Origin: Syncephalis plumigaleata
Taxonomy: Eukaryota > Zoopagomycota > Zoopagomycetes > Zoopagales > Piptocephalidaceae
Assembly (NCBI GenBank): GCA_025201365.1
Contig: JAIXMF010000003.1
Coordinates: 1,883,660-1,947,659 of the forward strand
Direction: 5' to 3'
Length of the DNA stretch: 64,000 nt
In this document: piece by piece, positions 1 through 11,942 of the stretch
Layout: each line of letters begins with the position of its first letter
Numbering within the stretch: the stretch's first letter is position 1
Translations under genes and position numbers: made by a program
Notes under the pieces: generated by a model
The model's input: only the letters and a program-made list of their open reading frames with translations
Database searches by the model: none
What the model was told of the DNA's origin: nothing

Positions 1-593
1 AGGAGAAACCATTGTATGAACGACTCATTGACGATGAACGTCGTCGTGTACGTGATGTCACCGAAAAAGTCCGTGCTCGTCGTCGTCATCAACAAGCCGC
101 CTCACTCTCTCAGCTACCATCAGCTTCGTCCATTATGGGTGCTAGTCTGGTTACTGGTCTTGCCGGCTCCATTGAGACACCATCATCTTACAGCTCATTG
201 CCCACTCGTCGTCAGCATCGACCAACATCGTCCGGTTTACGTATGTACAAAACGGCCACTTATCCACGATCCGCTATGGATGAAGCAGCCTACCAATCCT
301 CATCCGTGGTGAAGAACAGCAAGCCTATTCTCACCAATGATACTAATTCGAATGGAGGAGCTTCCGCTTCTTATCGTGATGCTACCGCAGAGCTGGCTGC
401 ATTATTTAACAATAATAAGCAGAAGCTTCCTTCATCCGATAGTACTACTACTACTACTACTACTACTGGCACTAGTAGTTTATCTGAAGATTCTACAACA
501 GTACACTTACACTGTTCGCCGATCTTCATGTGTTCCACCGAGGTAGACGCAGCACGACGCCCGGATCGCGTCGGTATGTCACGTATGGCATAA
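1..593 (+). CDS. C-terminal part of an unidentified protein (5' end outside window)
   Basis: The reading frame is already open at the window edge and runs to a TAA at 591-593, so the true start lies upstream. The first visible residues are very charged and basic (a DDERRRVRDV-type helix followed by RARRRHQQ), which looks like the end of a coiled coil. The rest is low-complexity Ser/Thr-rich sequence with a run of Thr coded by an ACT repeat near 445-468. No domain is recognisable, so no function is proposed. A GTATGT at 573-578 could be a splice donor, so the last eight residues may be intron rather than coding. Confidence 0.55.
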   Translation, partial: EKPLYERLIDDERRRVRDVTEKVRARRRHQQAASLSQLPSASSIMGASLVTGLAGSIETPSSYSSLPTRRQHRPTSSGLRMYKTATYPRSAMDEAAYQSSSVVKNSKPILTNDTNSNGGASASYRDATAELAALFNNNKQKLPSSDSTTTTTTTTGTSSLSEDSTTVHLHCSPIFMCSTEVDAARRPDRVGMSRMA

Positions 594-1232
594 TAAGAGC
601 ATGTTATATCATCTCACATTCTGCTTTTTTGTCTGCCTGTCTGTTTGTCTGCCTTTCTGCCTGCCTACTTGCCTGCCTGCCATTCTTTCTTTTTACTTTT
701 TTTTCTCTTCTACATTTGCATTTCACTTTGCATATTAATCATCGCATTTACTTTGATGGCATCTATGCCCTTGCGCCGCATGACTGCCATTCTCTTTCTT
801 TTGACGATTTATACAATATCTATCATCGATCATAAGCGTACATTTATTTTGTCCAATATACACAATGAATTTGTGATTTCTACACGATTGTAACATCAAT
901 CAATCAATTTATTGCAAGTGTGCGTGTGTCCTTTGTTTATCTAGATTATCTCTTACTCGCATGATGCATTAATTCCATGTTATTCAAATGCATGCATAAT
1001 TACAATGACAATGATATGTACTACAAGAAAGCATATACAATCCATATAGTCTATCTGCTCAATAGACAATTAAGATGCCTGAATCTATTACTCAATGACC
1101 GCTGTCATCAATCAATACAAGTAGTAGAAAGCGGAGTAATAACAAGGAGTTTCAAACTGTTACAAGGCGAATAAACGAGTAGCCTATTCTCTCCTTACAC
1201 ATTTTCTTTCTTGACATTCCATTTATCGCACA
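594..1232. other. Intergenic, pyrimidine-rich then AT-rich
   Basis: No convincing gene. The first 130 bases carry diverged TGTCTGCC/TTGCCTGCC repeats followed by a T/C-rich stretch, probably the 3' UTR of the upstream gene. The last 100 bases before 1233 should hold the promoter of the phosphatase gene; I see no clear core element. Confidence 0.5.
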
Positions 1233-3053
1233 ATGAAGCATTGGCATACAACTGCAATATTCTTACTAGTATCGGCACCGTTATACGTGCTACATTCATA
1301 TATTCCTACCGCTGAAGCTTGTCTACTTAAGAGGAGAACACTAGCTTCCACTCCAAATTCTTTACTTACCTATACTCAGTCGTTTGTAGAACAAGATGAC
1401 TGGTATAACACGCATGCACCACTAGCAACTACTCACGACATTCATGATGTATTTATTGGATATGTTCGCCAGTGTCAGTCAAGTAATAACAACAATAGTA
1501 ATATTCGACTAATCTCGAGAAAGACTGCGTTTGGCTATGGCTTGGTGTTGTATCCTGACCCAGTACGTGATGCCACGGTAGTACATGATAAACCAGCATT
1601 AGAGCCACCTTGCGTTGCATCCAGTAAATCAAAGAAGCAATCAACCAAGAATCAAGATCAATTCTGCCAAGTTTGGACGAACAAAAAGATATGGCAACGA
1701 CTATCTAAGGTACAATTGGACATTGTTAACGAGGAAGATGAAGATGAAGTGCCTGAATTACTAGACGGTTGGGAAGTAGCAGATCGATATGGTTATGATG
1801 CACCACCTGTATTAGCATGGAGAGATGTACGATTTATACCGCGTCATTTGATAAGGCGTGATCTCGATGTTACCGGTGGGATGGAAGTAGTATACGACTC
1901 ACCCATTAGTAAATACTTGGTGGCAGATGATGGCGGTATACGCTTAGGACAGGGTAAGGACAAGGTGCCATTATTCCAATTAGTGTGTCCACATCAACAT
2001 CAGAAAACTGGATCTAGTCAGATATCCAATGTCGTTGAATGGGATGACGCGGAAAGTGAGACATTTCGTTCGGCGGCTGCACTAGCCTCACGTCGTATTG
2101 TAGCGATTGGCGATCTACACGGCGATTTCGCCAATACGCTTAACGTGTATCGTATGGCAAATATCATTGACGAGCATAATCATTGGGCTGGTGGTAATCA
2201 TACGATATTTGTTCAAACGGTAAATAACATAAAGAACATATGAGCACTAATGGTTAACGATGTAATAGGGCGATATTGTTGATCGTGGTCACGATACCAT
2301 TCTGTTATATGAATTTATGCGCGTTTTGAAAACTGAGGCATACAAGGCAGGTGGACGTGTAGTGCAAGTGTTAGGCAATCATGAGATTATGAATATGGCG
2401 GAAGATCTAAGATTCGTAACTGCCGAGGATTACATGTCATTCGGTGGACCTGAACCGCGTAAGCTTGCATTCTCACAAAAGGGCGAGATTGGCAGGCGAC
2501 TATACCAGCTACATCTAGTGCATCGTGTGGGCGATACGGTATTTGCACACGGTGGCATTAACGAGGAATGGGCTGGACGCGGTGTACGATTGACAAATCG
2601 GGATACAACACGCGAATTGCCACCCTATGTAGCAGAGACCGACATATATCGACGCTATTATGGCTGGCCTATATTCGGTGATAATGGACCTGCCTGGTAT
2701 CGTGGCTATGCAGAAGGAGCGGAACATGTCATTTGCCGTTCTTTGTACAAATCATTAAAGAAGATGAAGGTGAGATATACCAGCAAGTTTATCCATATAT
2801 ATATATATATATAGACATGGAATGCTAATTGTAATGCCAATAGGTTAAGCGAATGGTAGTCGGGCATACATGGCAGGCATCGGGTCGCATTCTACCTCGA
2901 TGTAATAATCGATTCTTTGTCATTGATGTTGGTATATCCTTTGCTTATGGTAGATATCAAGCAGCATTGGAAATTGCACCGAATGGTAAAGTAACTGGAA
3001 TATATCCGGATAATCCAGTTGAATTCATATCAGCATCATCTAGTGATGCTTAA
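1233..3053 (+). CDS. Secreted Shewanella-like (SLP/Shelph) metallophosphatase
   Basis: Three exons: 1233-2219, 2269-2769, 2844-3053; introns of 49 and 74 nt, both in phase 0. The protein is 565 aa. The N-terminus (about residues 1-29) is a hydrophobic signal peptide, so the enzyme probably enters the secretory pathway. The PPP-type metal and catalytic motifs are all present: GDLHGD (293-298), GDIVDRG (330-336), GNHE (365-368), AHGG, and a late GHTWQ (His504). A bimetal Ser/Thr or Tyr protein phosphatase activity is expected. The GDIVDRG motif is completed only when the first intron is removed, which validates that junction. The spacing and the GHTWQ motif fit Shewanella-like phosphatases better than PP1/PP2A. 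The roughly 260 residues before the catalytic domain are not recognisable. Substrate unknown. Confidence 0.88.
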
Positions 3054-3194
3054 GAGATATATATATAATTACAGAAAGAGTATAAGATAGATACACATGA
3101 ACAATAGTAATAGTCATTATTTGCTTATTAAATTACATTTAAACTGCATTGTTATTTGATTGATACTAGAAAGTATTACGCTTTTATTTACTTA

Positions 3195-5421
3195 TTATTT
3201 ACTTTGTACTTGCACTAAAAGTTGATTACCGACTGGGCGTAGAACAAATCGATGAGTTAGTCGCATATCATTGTCTAACAAGGTGAATTGGAAATATCGC
3301 AATAGTTCAACAATGGCAAGTCGAAGCTCCATCCATGCCAGACTAGTAAATAGTTAATAGTAACAGAGTTGTTAACACGTAGCTATCATGATTGATTAGC
3401 TGATTTGTACTGCTTACTTTCTACCGATACAAGCACGAGGACCAATCGAAAAGGTGAGCCAGTGTCTTTGCATTATCGTCAATTGATCCGGACTAGAGGT
3501 AAGCCATCGTTCTGGTATGAATGCAGTTGGATCAGGAAACACATCAGGGTTCATGTGCATTGTTTGAAAGGACGAGAATATTGAGGTCTAGAAATAGGAT
3601 AGATAATAAATGTAAGTATCAAATAATAGTATTTATATCTGATATTATGATTACATACACCACCAGGTAAATAGTGGCCACCGAGAGTGACACCTTCTTC
3701 AGGAACAACACGCGGCAGACCATGCGGTAGAATTGGTCGTAGTCGCATTGATTCGCGTAGAACTGCTTCAAGGAATGGCATCGATGTAGTAGCTGCATGA
3801 TCAATCTTTGTATTGGGATCAGGAAATGTGGATTCAACTTCGGCTACCAGTTGTTCCATGTAATTTGGATGTTTGAGCAATAAATACATAGTCCTATAGT
3901 AGTGGATACATTAATATTGCATATTTCTATATATATATTTATGACATACCAAGTAAGGGTAAGTGCTGTTGTATCAGTGCCAGCAACCCTAAATACATAT
4001 AAAGTAATAGTAAATAATTAAGATGCGCTAGTTGAATGTCGTTCCTGCTTACACTCACATTAATAGGATAATATTCGAGATAATATCTTGATCAGACATG
4101 GTGGCACCGGTTTCCACATCCACCGAGGTGATCATTTGCTGAAGTGTATCCATTCGATCGCAATTAATGATAGCTCTTCGATCATCTAATGATTTCTTTG
4201 CAAACTAGAGGCACTGTTAATAACAATGTGATGTGACATTAGAATGACGAATACTGACGCTTAAAAGTTTCTCGGATGATTTAACTAAGCTTGGAAAGAA
4301 TATCGGATGGAATAATGAGCCAAGTAGATGTTTCTATAAGATTTGTTAGTATTGCAGTATTACAATATGAATTGTAGAGTGTAGCGAATACCTTGACACC
4401 AAGATCGGTAGTTGCATCCAACCATTCAATAATGGGATGATGCTCTTCAGTGTTGATTAATAGATCGAATGTTTTACCGAAAGCCACCTCTCCAATCACA
4501 TCCTATTCATAATAATAATGATAACAATAATAATCAACTACGTGGTAATAGTATAAACTAGAATGGCACGCTTCTTACAAATGTCATACGATGAAATAGA
4601 TCGAGTAGGTCGACTACTTCCCCGGTATTGGCACGCTTCCTAACTACATCAGCTAATCGTCGAATACCTATATCATATAACATTGGTTCTAGATTGTTTA
4701 ATGCATTAGGTGTGTACGCCGGTGACATTAAACGTTTCTAATCAATTACACGAATCAATAACGTATAATAGCGTATAATAATATACTAATATTGATACTC
4801 ACCTGAATACGATGATAATCAACATCTCTAATCAATCAATGTAAATTTAGTTGTCTATTCACACACGTATTGTCATAACAATCCTGATTCCCCCCTTACC
4901 GAGTAGAAAATATGTTATGGCCACCAAATCGAAATCCATTATAGATAGGATCTTTTCTATAATAATGAGTACCTAGGACCTTGCGTACTATATCGGCATC
5001 ACATATCCAGACGGTTTTAGGACCTACATATAAATAGATATATACGTAGATATAATTAGAGTGATAAACAATAATAATAGTCAAAGTAACTTGCCAGCTC
5101 TAACAATAGGTCCATACTTTCTATGTGCCCTAATTACAATAGAACGGTCGTCACTAGTCAGTTTCATGACGGTATTCACCAGTGAGTATAGTATGGCTGG
5201 GCGTGGTCCTGGAATCTTGGCAAGCGGACTTTGATACTCATAATATATTATCTGTATACACCAGCAGCAGCAACAACAACAACTCATTAGCTCATTAGCT
5301 TGTTATTTATTCGCTCTTTATATATATTACAAACCTGCTTTATTATATAAAGAGCAGAGAATACTGCCACAACCTCAAACCATGGTAGTGTTGATAGTAA
5401 TGACAAGAGTTGTGCGTGCAT
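3195..5421 (-). CDS. Cytochrome P450 monooxygenase, 12 exons
   Basis: Exons on the minus strand: 5335-5421, 5095-5251, 4900-5023, 4803-4827, 4579-4737, 4392-4502, 4259-4333, 4059-4204, 3950-3988, 3659-3893, 3418-3587, 3195-3342; together 491 aa, a normal P450 length. Residues about 5-27 are a hydrophobic membrane anchor, followed by a proline-rich IPGPRP hinge. The I-helix AGTDTT is at about 297-302. The ExxR pair is ESMR (355-358), a PERW follows, and the heme loop is FSIGPRACIG with the ligand Cys439. All motifs are intact, so a working ER-anchored haem oxygenase is expected. Its substrate cannot be read from sequence. The first exon is inferred from an in-frame ATG and hydrophobicity. The second intron uses a GC donor. 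The BAHD acyltransferase starts 557 bp away on the opposite strand and may share a control region, but a joint pathway is only a guess. Confidence 0.9.
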
Positions 5422-5977
5422 TCTTCAAGATAACAATAAACGAATGTGTAAATATTGGTGAAGTGCCGTTGCTAGTGATAGTAGTGATAGGAGTGATTTC
5501 TTTTCTTTCTCTTATATTTCATCATGATGATAAACTGGTATTCCCATCTCATGTATCCACAATGACTAAAACTGTTTGGGTATAGGCCTGTATTGCATGT
5601 AACACCAGGTTATTGCATGATTGACAAAGGGAAAAAAACAATAACAATAACATCATTGATTTATATGTGATGATCTACGACATGCGATTATAAAAACAAT
5701 GTGCAATGATGATTCGTCGTTGATAACGAGAATACGAGGCAACATTCACAAGCCACATTGATGCCGATGTTCCTCTTGCAAAATAATGACAATGTCGAAT
5801 AAAGTTGATTACCCATGGGCTTTATTGATTATGCTCTCCTGACTAAATGAATGGAAAAAGCCTAGCCCAATGATGCAGTCGCGATACATGTGGTGTATAA
5901 GCTTGGTCTTCACGTATTTAAGAGCATGTCTGTTGGTTGAGTTCAGCATGCACTACGTTTATTCTTTAGCTTCTATC
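5422..5977. promoter_or_regulatory. Divergent intergenic region between P450 and acyltransferase
   Basis: About 550 bp separate two divergent starts, so it must hold both promoters. I see AT-rich stretches but no box I can name. An upstream in-frame extension of the acyltransferase (from 5870) overlaps its end. Confidence 0.4.
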
Positions 5978-7441
5978 ATGACTGTCACTGAACTCTCCGG
6001 AAAGCCTGTAACAGGCGCCACTATCCCGAAGCCGACCTACATGCTTAAGCCGATGACAAGTAAGGCATCGGGCACGATAGCACTTAATCCAGCCGATGAA
6101 GTAGTACCGGGATGCTACATCCGACACTTGTACTTTTATCGTAATAAGGAGCAATCAGATGCATTTATGCCTACGAAGAAACTGGTGGCTGCACTACATC
6201 AAGCACTCGAGCTGCACCCGCTCGTTTACGGCCGTATTCATCGTAGGGCCGACAGGAGACTGGAGGTACGACACGGTGCGGATGATGGTATCCCGGTCTA
6301 CGTAGCGCAGGCGTCGTATGGTTACGAGGTGTTTGAGCCAGACTGGGCTCATTCGCGTACGCCAGCGGGACTGGAACCAATTGCCGAGGTCGTCCCCGAC
6401 GAGACACTACCAACATTCCTCGTGAAGATCACTCGACTTGCCCGTAATCAGGGTGTGATCATCGGTGTTGCCGGATATCATGCGATGATGGACGGTAATA
6501 GCGTTGAAATACTCATGCAAGCATGGGCGGCTATCAGTCGAGGGGTGCCGCCAGAGCCATCATACCTCGATCGTGGACTAGTTCGTGTCACGGGACCGCC
6601 GCAATTCGAGCATCCAGAGTTCCGTTGGTTCCATCAGGAATTGGAACCGCCGAGTAATTTCGGTCCTCTCGTACTATTCCATATAAATGAGGAAAAGCTT
6701 TCCGCGCTTAAAAACGAGGCATCCCTCCCATTGTCAGGGGAGAGATTGAGTGGCACGGCTACGGGAGACGAGGTGTACGCGCAACTGAACCGTCAAGTCC
6801 CCTGGATATCTACGAATGATGCGTTATGCGCACTCATATGGCGTGCAGTGACGCGTGCACGACAATTATCGCACGACAAAATGACCAATCTTAGTATTCC
6901 AATTAATGCTCGTTCACGATTTAACCCACCATTACCGCGTAACTATTTCGGAAATGGTTCACTTGGCTATGAAGCGAATGATCATGTACACCGCTTGATT
7001 AATAGTCCGTTAAGCTATGCGGCGCGTTTATTGCGTAAACAGCAGCAGGACACGGCGAATGCTGCATTCCTACAATCCGCCATCAACTTCTTGGGCACAC
7101 TACCCGAATCAGACCGAATCCAGCATCCGTATGCCGTATTGACCGGTGTCGATTTCCTAATCACCAATCTAAGAAGCTTCGACTTTTACGACATTGACTT
7201 TGGCGATGGTCCCGCCATTCAGTTCCGCTTACCTTATGATCTTTTATCGGCTGCCGCGTATATTGTCAATATGCCCGAGACTAATCCTAGCAAGTCATCC
7301 TCACATCATCATCATCATCATCATCATGGTGATAGTGATGGTGATGGTGGTATACAAGTGTTTATAGGCCTAGACACCGAGTCAATGAGTCGATTGCGTA
7401 ATGACGAAGAGTTTTGCCAATACGCTACATTCATAGGATAG
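5978..7441 (+). CDS. BAHD-type (PF02458 transferase family) acyltransferase
   Basis: Intronless, 487 aa from the ATG at 5978. The catalytic HxxxD motif is HAMMDG (His168, Asp172), and the structural DFGWG motif appears near the C-terminus as DFGDG. Length and layout fit fungal trichothecene/anthranilate-type acyl-CoA-dependent O- or N-acyltransferases. The reaction is transfer of an acyl group from CoA to an alcohol or amine. The frame is open back to an ATG at 5870. I prefer 5978 because the upstream 36 residues are hydrophobic and unlike the family; if real they would make a signal anchor. A run of eight His codons (CAT/CAC) and an Asp/Gly-rich stretch near residue 450 form a low-complexity insertion close to the C-terminus. 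The acyl acceptor is unknown. Confidence 0.82.
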   Translation: MTVTELSGKPVTGATIPKPTYMLKPMTSKASGTIALNPADEVVPGCYIRHLYFYRNKEQSDAFMPTKKLVAALHQALELHPLVYGRIHRRADRRLEVRHGADDGIPVYVAQASYGYEVFEPDWAHSRTPAGLEPIAEVVPDETLPTFLVKITRLARNQGVIIGVAGYHAMMDGNSVEILMQAWAAISRGVPPEPSYLDRGLVRVTGPPQFEHPEFRWFHQELEPPSNFGPLVLFHINEEKLSALKNEASLPLSGERLSGTATGDEVYAQLNRQVPWISTNDALCALIWRAVTRARQLSHDKMTNLSIPINARSRFNPPLPRNYFGNGSLGYEANDHVHRLINSPLSYAARLLRKQQQDTANAAFLQSAINFLGTLPESDRIQHPYAVLTGVDFLITNLRSFDFYDIDFGDGPAIQFRLPYDLLSAAAYIVNMPETNPSKSSSHHHHHHHHGDSDGDGGIQVFIGLDTESMSRLRNDEEFCQYATFIG

Positions 7442-7598
7442 TTTATGCGGCGATTAGTAGCAATACATTAAAGTGTACATTGTGACGAACCTATTCAATG
7501 TTGTCAATTGTGTTGTTTCATCATTTATTAGAGCATTGTTATTGTTAGCACTAGAGTATAATTAAAGAGTGATAAACGTTGTAGTATTCTATTCTATT

Positions 7599-8812
7599 CT
7601 AGTGTTCCATAGTAAATGTGCGTAATGCGTCCTTAATAGTCGTGTCAACCATTAGACCGGCATCGCCATCTGATGTACCAGTGTTGCCCGCTCGTAGTGT
7701 GTTCGTCTTGCCTTCCAATGCTTCAACCGCGGCATTCTCGATATTGGCCAATTCGAGGGCGGTTAACGGGCGTTCCACTTCCAATGCGATACGCAATGCT
7801 TCTGCACCTATTTCCGCGGCCAAACGTCGCTGATAGAACCAGCGTATCATACGACCAGGAATTGTAGTCCAACCGATGCGATTCCTATAGGGGATCATGT
7901 CGACCACTGGCAATGCAGAGAGATCAGGTGCGCCATGAGTAGGCGTGTCTTCTTTCTCTTTCTCCTCGTTATTCGCAGATGTAGATGACATGGATGTCTG
8001 ATCGTTTGTTGTCTCCTTAACTAAAGCTTCCTCCTCTTCAATGAGCTTTAGCTCTTGTTCATCAAGTCCCACGTCTTTTGCTCGTTGCTTCATCTCCTCC
8101 TCGGGAGATATGAATTTCACTTCCTTCGTATCCATTACGGTACATCCTTCCGCTGCACCATTGACCATCTCCACGAATGCCAATGGACCGATGGCCACAA
8201 ACGCAGAGGCCGGTGCACTCTTAACCGCCATCCTAATCAACTCCTCTAGCGTGAAACCGTGTGGTAGCGCGTCATCTGATGGTAGCCCATTAGGACCTGG
8301 CGTAACAGCCGGTGTACCCGGTTTATCATCTTTCATCGCGGTACTGGACAGCAATGGCTGTGCTTGATCAAATCGACGACGCCATTTCACGGCCTCACAC
8401 GCGCGATGATGAGCCTGTCCCGCGTGTTTACACTTTATTAAATCGTAATCCATCGCTGCCGCATCCCAGATAGGCTACAAATTGATGCTCACCGTTAGTT
8501 TCAAATGTATCGCGTATTACATATACATGTGTGTATGTTCTATACCTTAACCCAACGTTCAAAGTATTCCACTGGTTTGTAAAGACCATCGCCCGGTGGC
8601 GGTACAAGGTAAACTTCAACGCGACGCGGCTTAGTACCCACGGCCATAGGTTCGTCAGCCTTGACACGAGCCAACTCTTGGAATCGAGCCCGAATCTTTA
8701 TACATTCATTCTTGTCGTACGCCTTTAAACCAAATATCGTGGCAACGGTAGCCAAAAACGCTGAAGCCTTTGGTGAAGGTAATTTTGATCGTACCTGATT
8801 AACAAATGACAT
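7599..8812 (-). CDS. TIM54: Mitochondrial inner membrane translocase subunit Tim54
   Basis: Two exons: 8546-8812 and 7599-8474 (intron 71 nt); 380 aa. The N-terminal KLPS motif and hydrophobic segment (about residues 10-32) followed by a basic stretch match the Tim54 membrane anchor. The conserved VYLVPPPGDGLY and the join across the intron into PIWDAAAMDYDLI are typical of the family. Tim54 supports Tim22-complex assembly for carrier protein insertion. The middle contains an acidic, Glu-rich low-complexity region (about 220-265). The C-terminal IGWTTIPGRMIRWFYQRR block is also family-like. The first ATG of the longer open frame (8869) is less likely, because family similarity begins at 8812. 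Confidence 0.82.
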
Positions 8813-9456
8813 TATGAATGTTATACTATCGTAGACGGAAAAGTGTGTCAATAGGCATCTCGATGACACAAACGAAAAAACAGCAAAAATAAAGCACTAT
8901 GGATGATGATGATGATGACGATGGCTACATTGTTCATGAATGGATATCGTCAATATACTAACTACAAATAAATGATATATATATATATTTATTGATTATA
9001 TAAAAGTCTAGATAGCTAGATATACATATTATACTCGTAGTAATTGTGTTATTTACTACGAATAATAATAATCATAGACTGAATATACATATCACGTGAT
9101 GAATACAGTCAGCATATGGATGGAGATTAAACTTGAAGCTAAACTACACGCTACTAGTGAGTGATTCATATCTCAGCAGAGAGCAGCAGTGAACGAATAA
9201 ACGAATAGAATGATGGCCGACTATCATCACAAGCACACGCACACTCACACTCACTCAAAAATATTCGAGTTTTTGTCTATCCATTGTCAACAGCATCGTT
9301 GCTACTAGTGCACCACTGCTACAGCCTAATACACGCATACACTCAGTAACACTGACCCCAATCTATTAACCGCCGCCAGCTTTCCCTCTCTCATCAAGTT
9401 TACCAATCCACTGCTTCCTCTTTCTATTTGTTTATTATTATATTGTCGCTGTCACT
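8813..9456. promoter_or_regulatory. Divergent intergenic region between TIM54 and dynein LIC
   Basis: About 640 bp with two divergent starts. It holds GATGAT and CACACTCACA simple repeats and an AT-rich core near 8960-9010. No specific element recognised. Confidence 0.4.
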
Positions 9457-11942
9457 ATGACTCCCTCAGTTACGGAAGTTGAAGCACCAGCCACCGCAGC
9501 CTTGGACGCTGCTGGAGTGTCAGGCAACGCGGATGGCGATTCCTCAAGCACCACGATATGGTCGTCTATCCTGCAGAGTGTCTCCTCGTCGAAAATGGTA
9601 TTCACCAAGAATGTATTAGTCCTAGGTGAGTATCTATTATAGCTATCTTTGTTTACTGGATGACGACGTACGATGACTTGACCTACGCGCTCTTTTATTT
9701 ATATACTTATGTATGATATACACGAGTGAGAAACTAACATGGTTGTTATTATTATTACTCGCTACAGGTGATCCTAATAGTGGCAAGTCGGCACTTATTC
9801 AGAATTTGAAGCGAGACCATAAAGAGTATCTACATCCACCGAATGCCACGTCAGTATCGGTGGGCACCTCGGTTGGTACGAATACCACCACTACGTTAAA
9901 TATGAATAGCACGCAAGATACCACCACAAAGGATAAGAGCGAACTAGCACTCTCCTATAACTATTCTGATGTGAAAGATGATGAGAATGAAGGTACATTA
10001 TAGAATAGCAGTATTAGTAGTAGTAGCAAGCTATTTATTAACATTGTCATAATGACTGATTAGATACAATTGGTCGACTTGGATTCTATCAGTTATCGGC
10101 ATCGCATCCTACTTTATTGCGATTTGCATTTAATGCTCATACATTTGCCGATACGCTTATTATTATCACGGTGGACTGGCAGCGACCATGGACATTCGTT
10201 GAAACGCTAGAACGATGGTTCTCCGTGATTCGTGATGGAGTACAGTCAGTTCGTGACGAGGGAAAGGATCCCAGTGTCAACTGGAGTAAAGGCGGTGTTA
10301 TCGTGGATGAGGGCAAAGAGCGGCGTAAGTAACAAGCTTGACTACATCTATAATGTAATTAATCATGTTGTATAGTTGAGCGATTCCTGCAGGAATACGT
10401 GGAACCATCAGAGGATGGCACGCTTCCACCGAATATTGGTGCTAGTAACAATAATGAAGTACTCTTGCCTCTAAGCGAGGGATTGTTGACAACAAACTTT
10501 GGTATTCCCGTGGTAGTTGTATGCTGTAAGGTACGTTGTTTATTACACTAGTATATAATTGCAATGAATATTTGCTAATTATATTAGTAGGCGGATAATA
10601 TGAATATATTGGAGAAAGAGCACGACTACAAGGAGGATCAGTTTGATTTCATTCAACAAACACTACGAACCATATGTTCTTATTGTAAGTGTAAATGTGA
10701 TAATAACAATGTGTAATAACAATGTGTAATAATAATCAATGTATTTGCTTGTAGATGGTGCCGGTCTCTTTTACACGTCCACGCATCGACCAAAGACGTT
10801 TGCTTTGCTACGAGCGTATCTACTAAGTCGTCTCATGTATTCGACTAATAGCTCCAATGCTAATGCACTAATGTCGGCACGATTCTCCTTCCCATACCGA
10901 GCACAAGTGGTTGATCGTGATATTATTATGATACCTGCCGGCTGGGATAGCTGGGGTAAGATTCAAATACTACGCGATGGGTTTGATTGTCGTCAAATGG
11001 CTGATGCATGGGAGATGGACGAGGCTAGCCCGCAACGTGATGAAGAACACGGCCTACACGGCATCTATCAAACACAAGTTCGTGATATGACAGCGGCTAT
11101 TAAGGTGAGAGTCAACAAGCGTGGCACTAAGTAACGATGTAGTAACAATAACAATGATGCATCACTACATATAAACTAGAGTGTTGTCGTGAAAGAGCCA
11201 GAGGAAGCAGAGGATGAACAAGAGTTTTTGGCGAAACACATTGAAGTGCTACGACGTGTTCCGGCGAGTGGTGCCACTGCACCGACTGCATCGAATATCT
11301 CGCCTTCATCTAGTATCGGCGCTTCTACAGCCATTACAGCCAATGGAGCAGCACCAAGCATTGGTAATGGTAGTGCGGCTACATCACCTGTATTGAGTAG
11401 TAGCTCGTTAAATCGAAGCAATGTTGCTGCTGCCGTTGCTGCTACTGCTGCTGCTACCGCAGGTGGTGCAAGTGGTACGGGTACTGGCGGTGACACTAGT
11501 ACCGATGTCAGTCCCGCGAATAGTACCGGACATGCTGGTCGTAGCGGTGAAAGTATCGCCAACTCAAAGTCTGAATATCTCGCACACTTGACACAAATTG
11601 CTCAATCACGCGTAAGTTTATTAGTTGTTGAACAGGATTAGAAAGCAAACAAGCTAATTAATATGATTCAATGTTAATTTTAACATATAGCATGGTGGTG
11701 GTGGTGTTGCTGCTGCCGCTGCCGCTGCATCCACTGGTGCCGGTGCTGGCGTGGCCGGTGCTAGTGCCGCGGGTGTATCGCCAGCCTCTCAGAACGAAGT
11801 GCTAGCATCATTCTTCAAATCGTTGCTCGATAAGAAGGGCGCGAGAGGAGGAGCGGGTGCTGCCACGACAACTTCAGCGGGAAGTAGCACATCGTCGAGT
11901 TCCGCGCGTAAAACACAACCGCGACCTGCCGATGAATCCTAA
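9457..11942 (+). CDS. Cytoplasmic dynein 1 light intermediate chain
   Basis: Eight exons: 9457-9625, 9768-9992, 10064-10324, 10376-10530, 10591-10684, 10755-11104, 11180-11611, 11691-11942; 645 aa. A Walker-A-like GDPNSGKS lies at 57-64 and is completed by the first splice. The Ras-like domain continues through TLIIITVDWQRPWTFVETL, the VVVVCCK strand and a YGAGLFYTS segment, all characteristic of PF05783. After about residue 440 the protein becomes Ala/Ser/Gly-rich and disordered, the region that in animals binds cargo adaptors. It couples dynein heavy chain to cargo on microtubules. The short introns (51-142 nt) are all phase-consistent. Strongly identified. Confidence 0.92.

Noticed and set aside
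5382-5585. 67-codon + strand ORF upstream of the acyltransferase
   Set aside because: It overlaps the first P450 exon on the other strand and has no recognisable domain. The P450 reading gives a proper membrane anchor, so this is a shadow.
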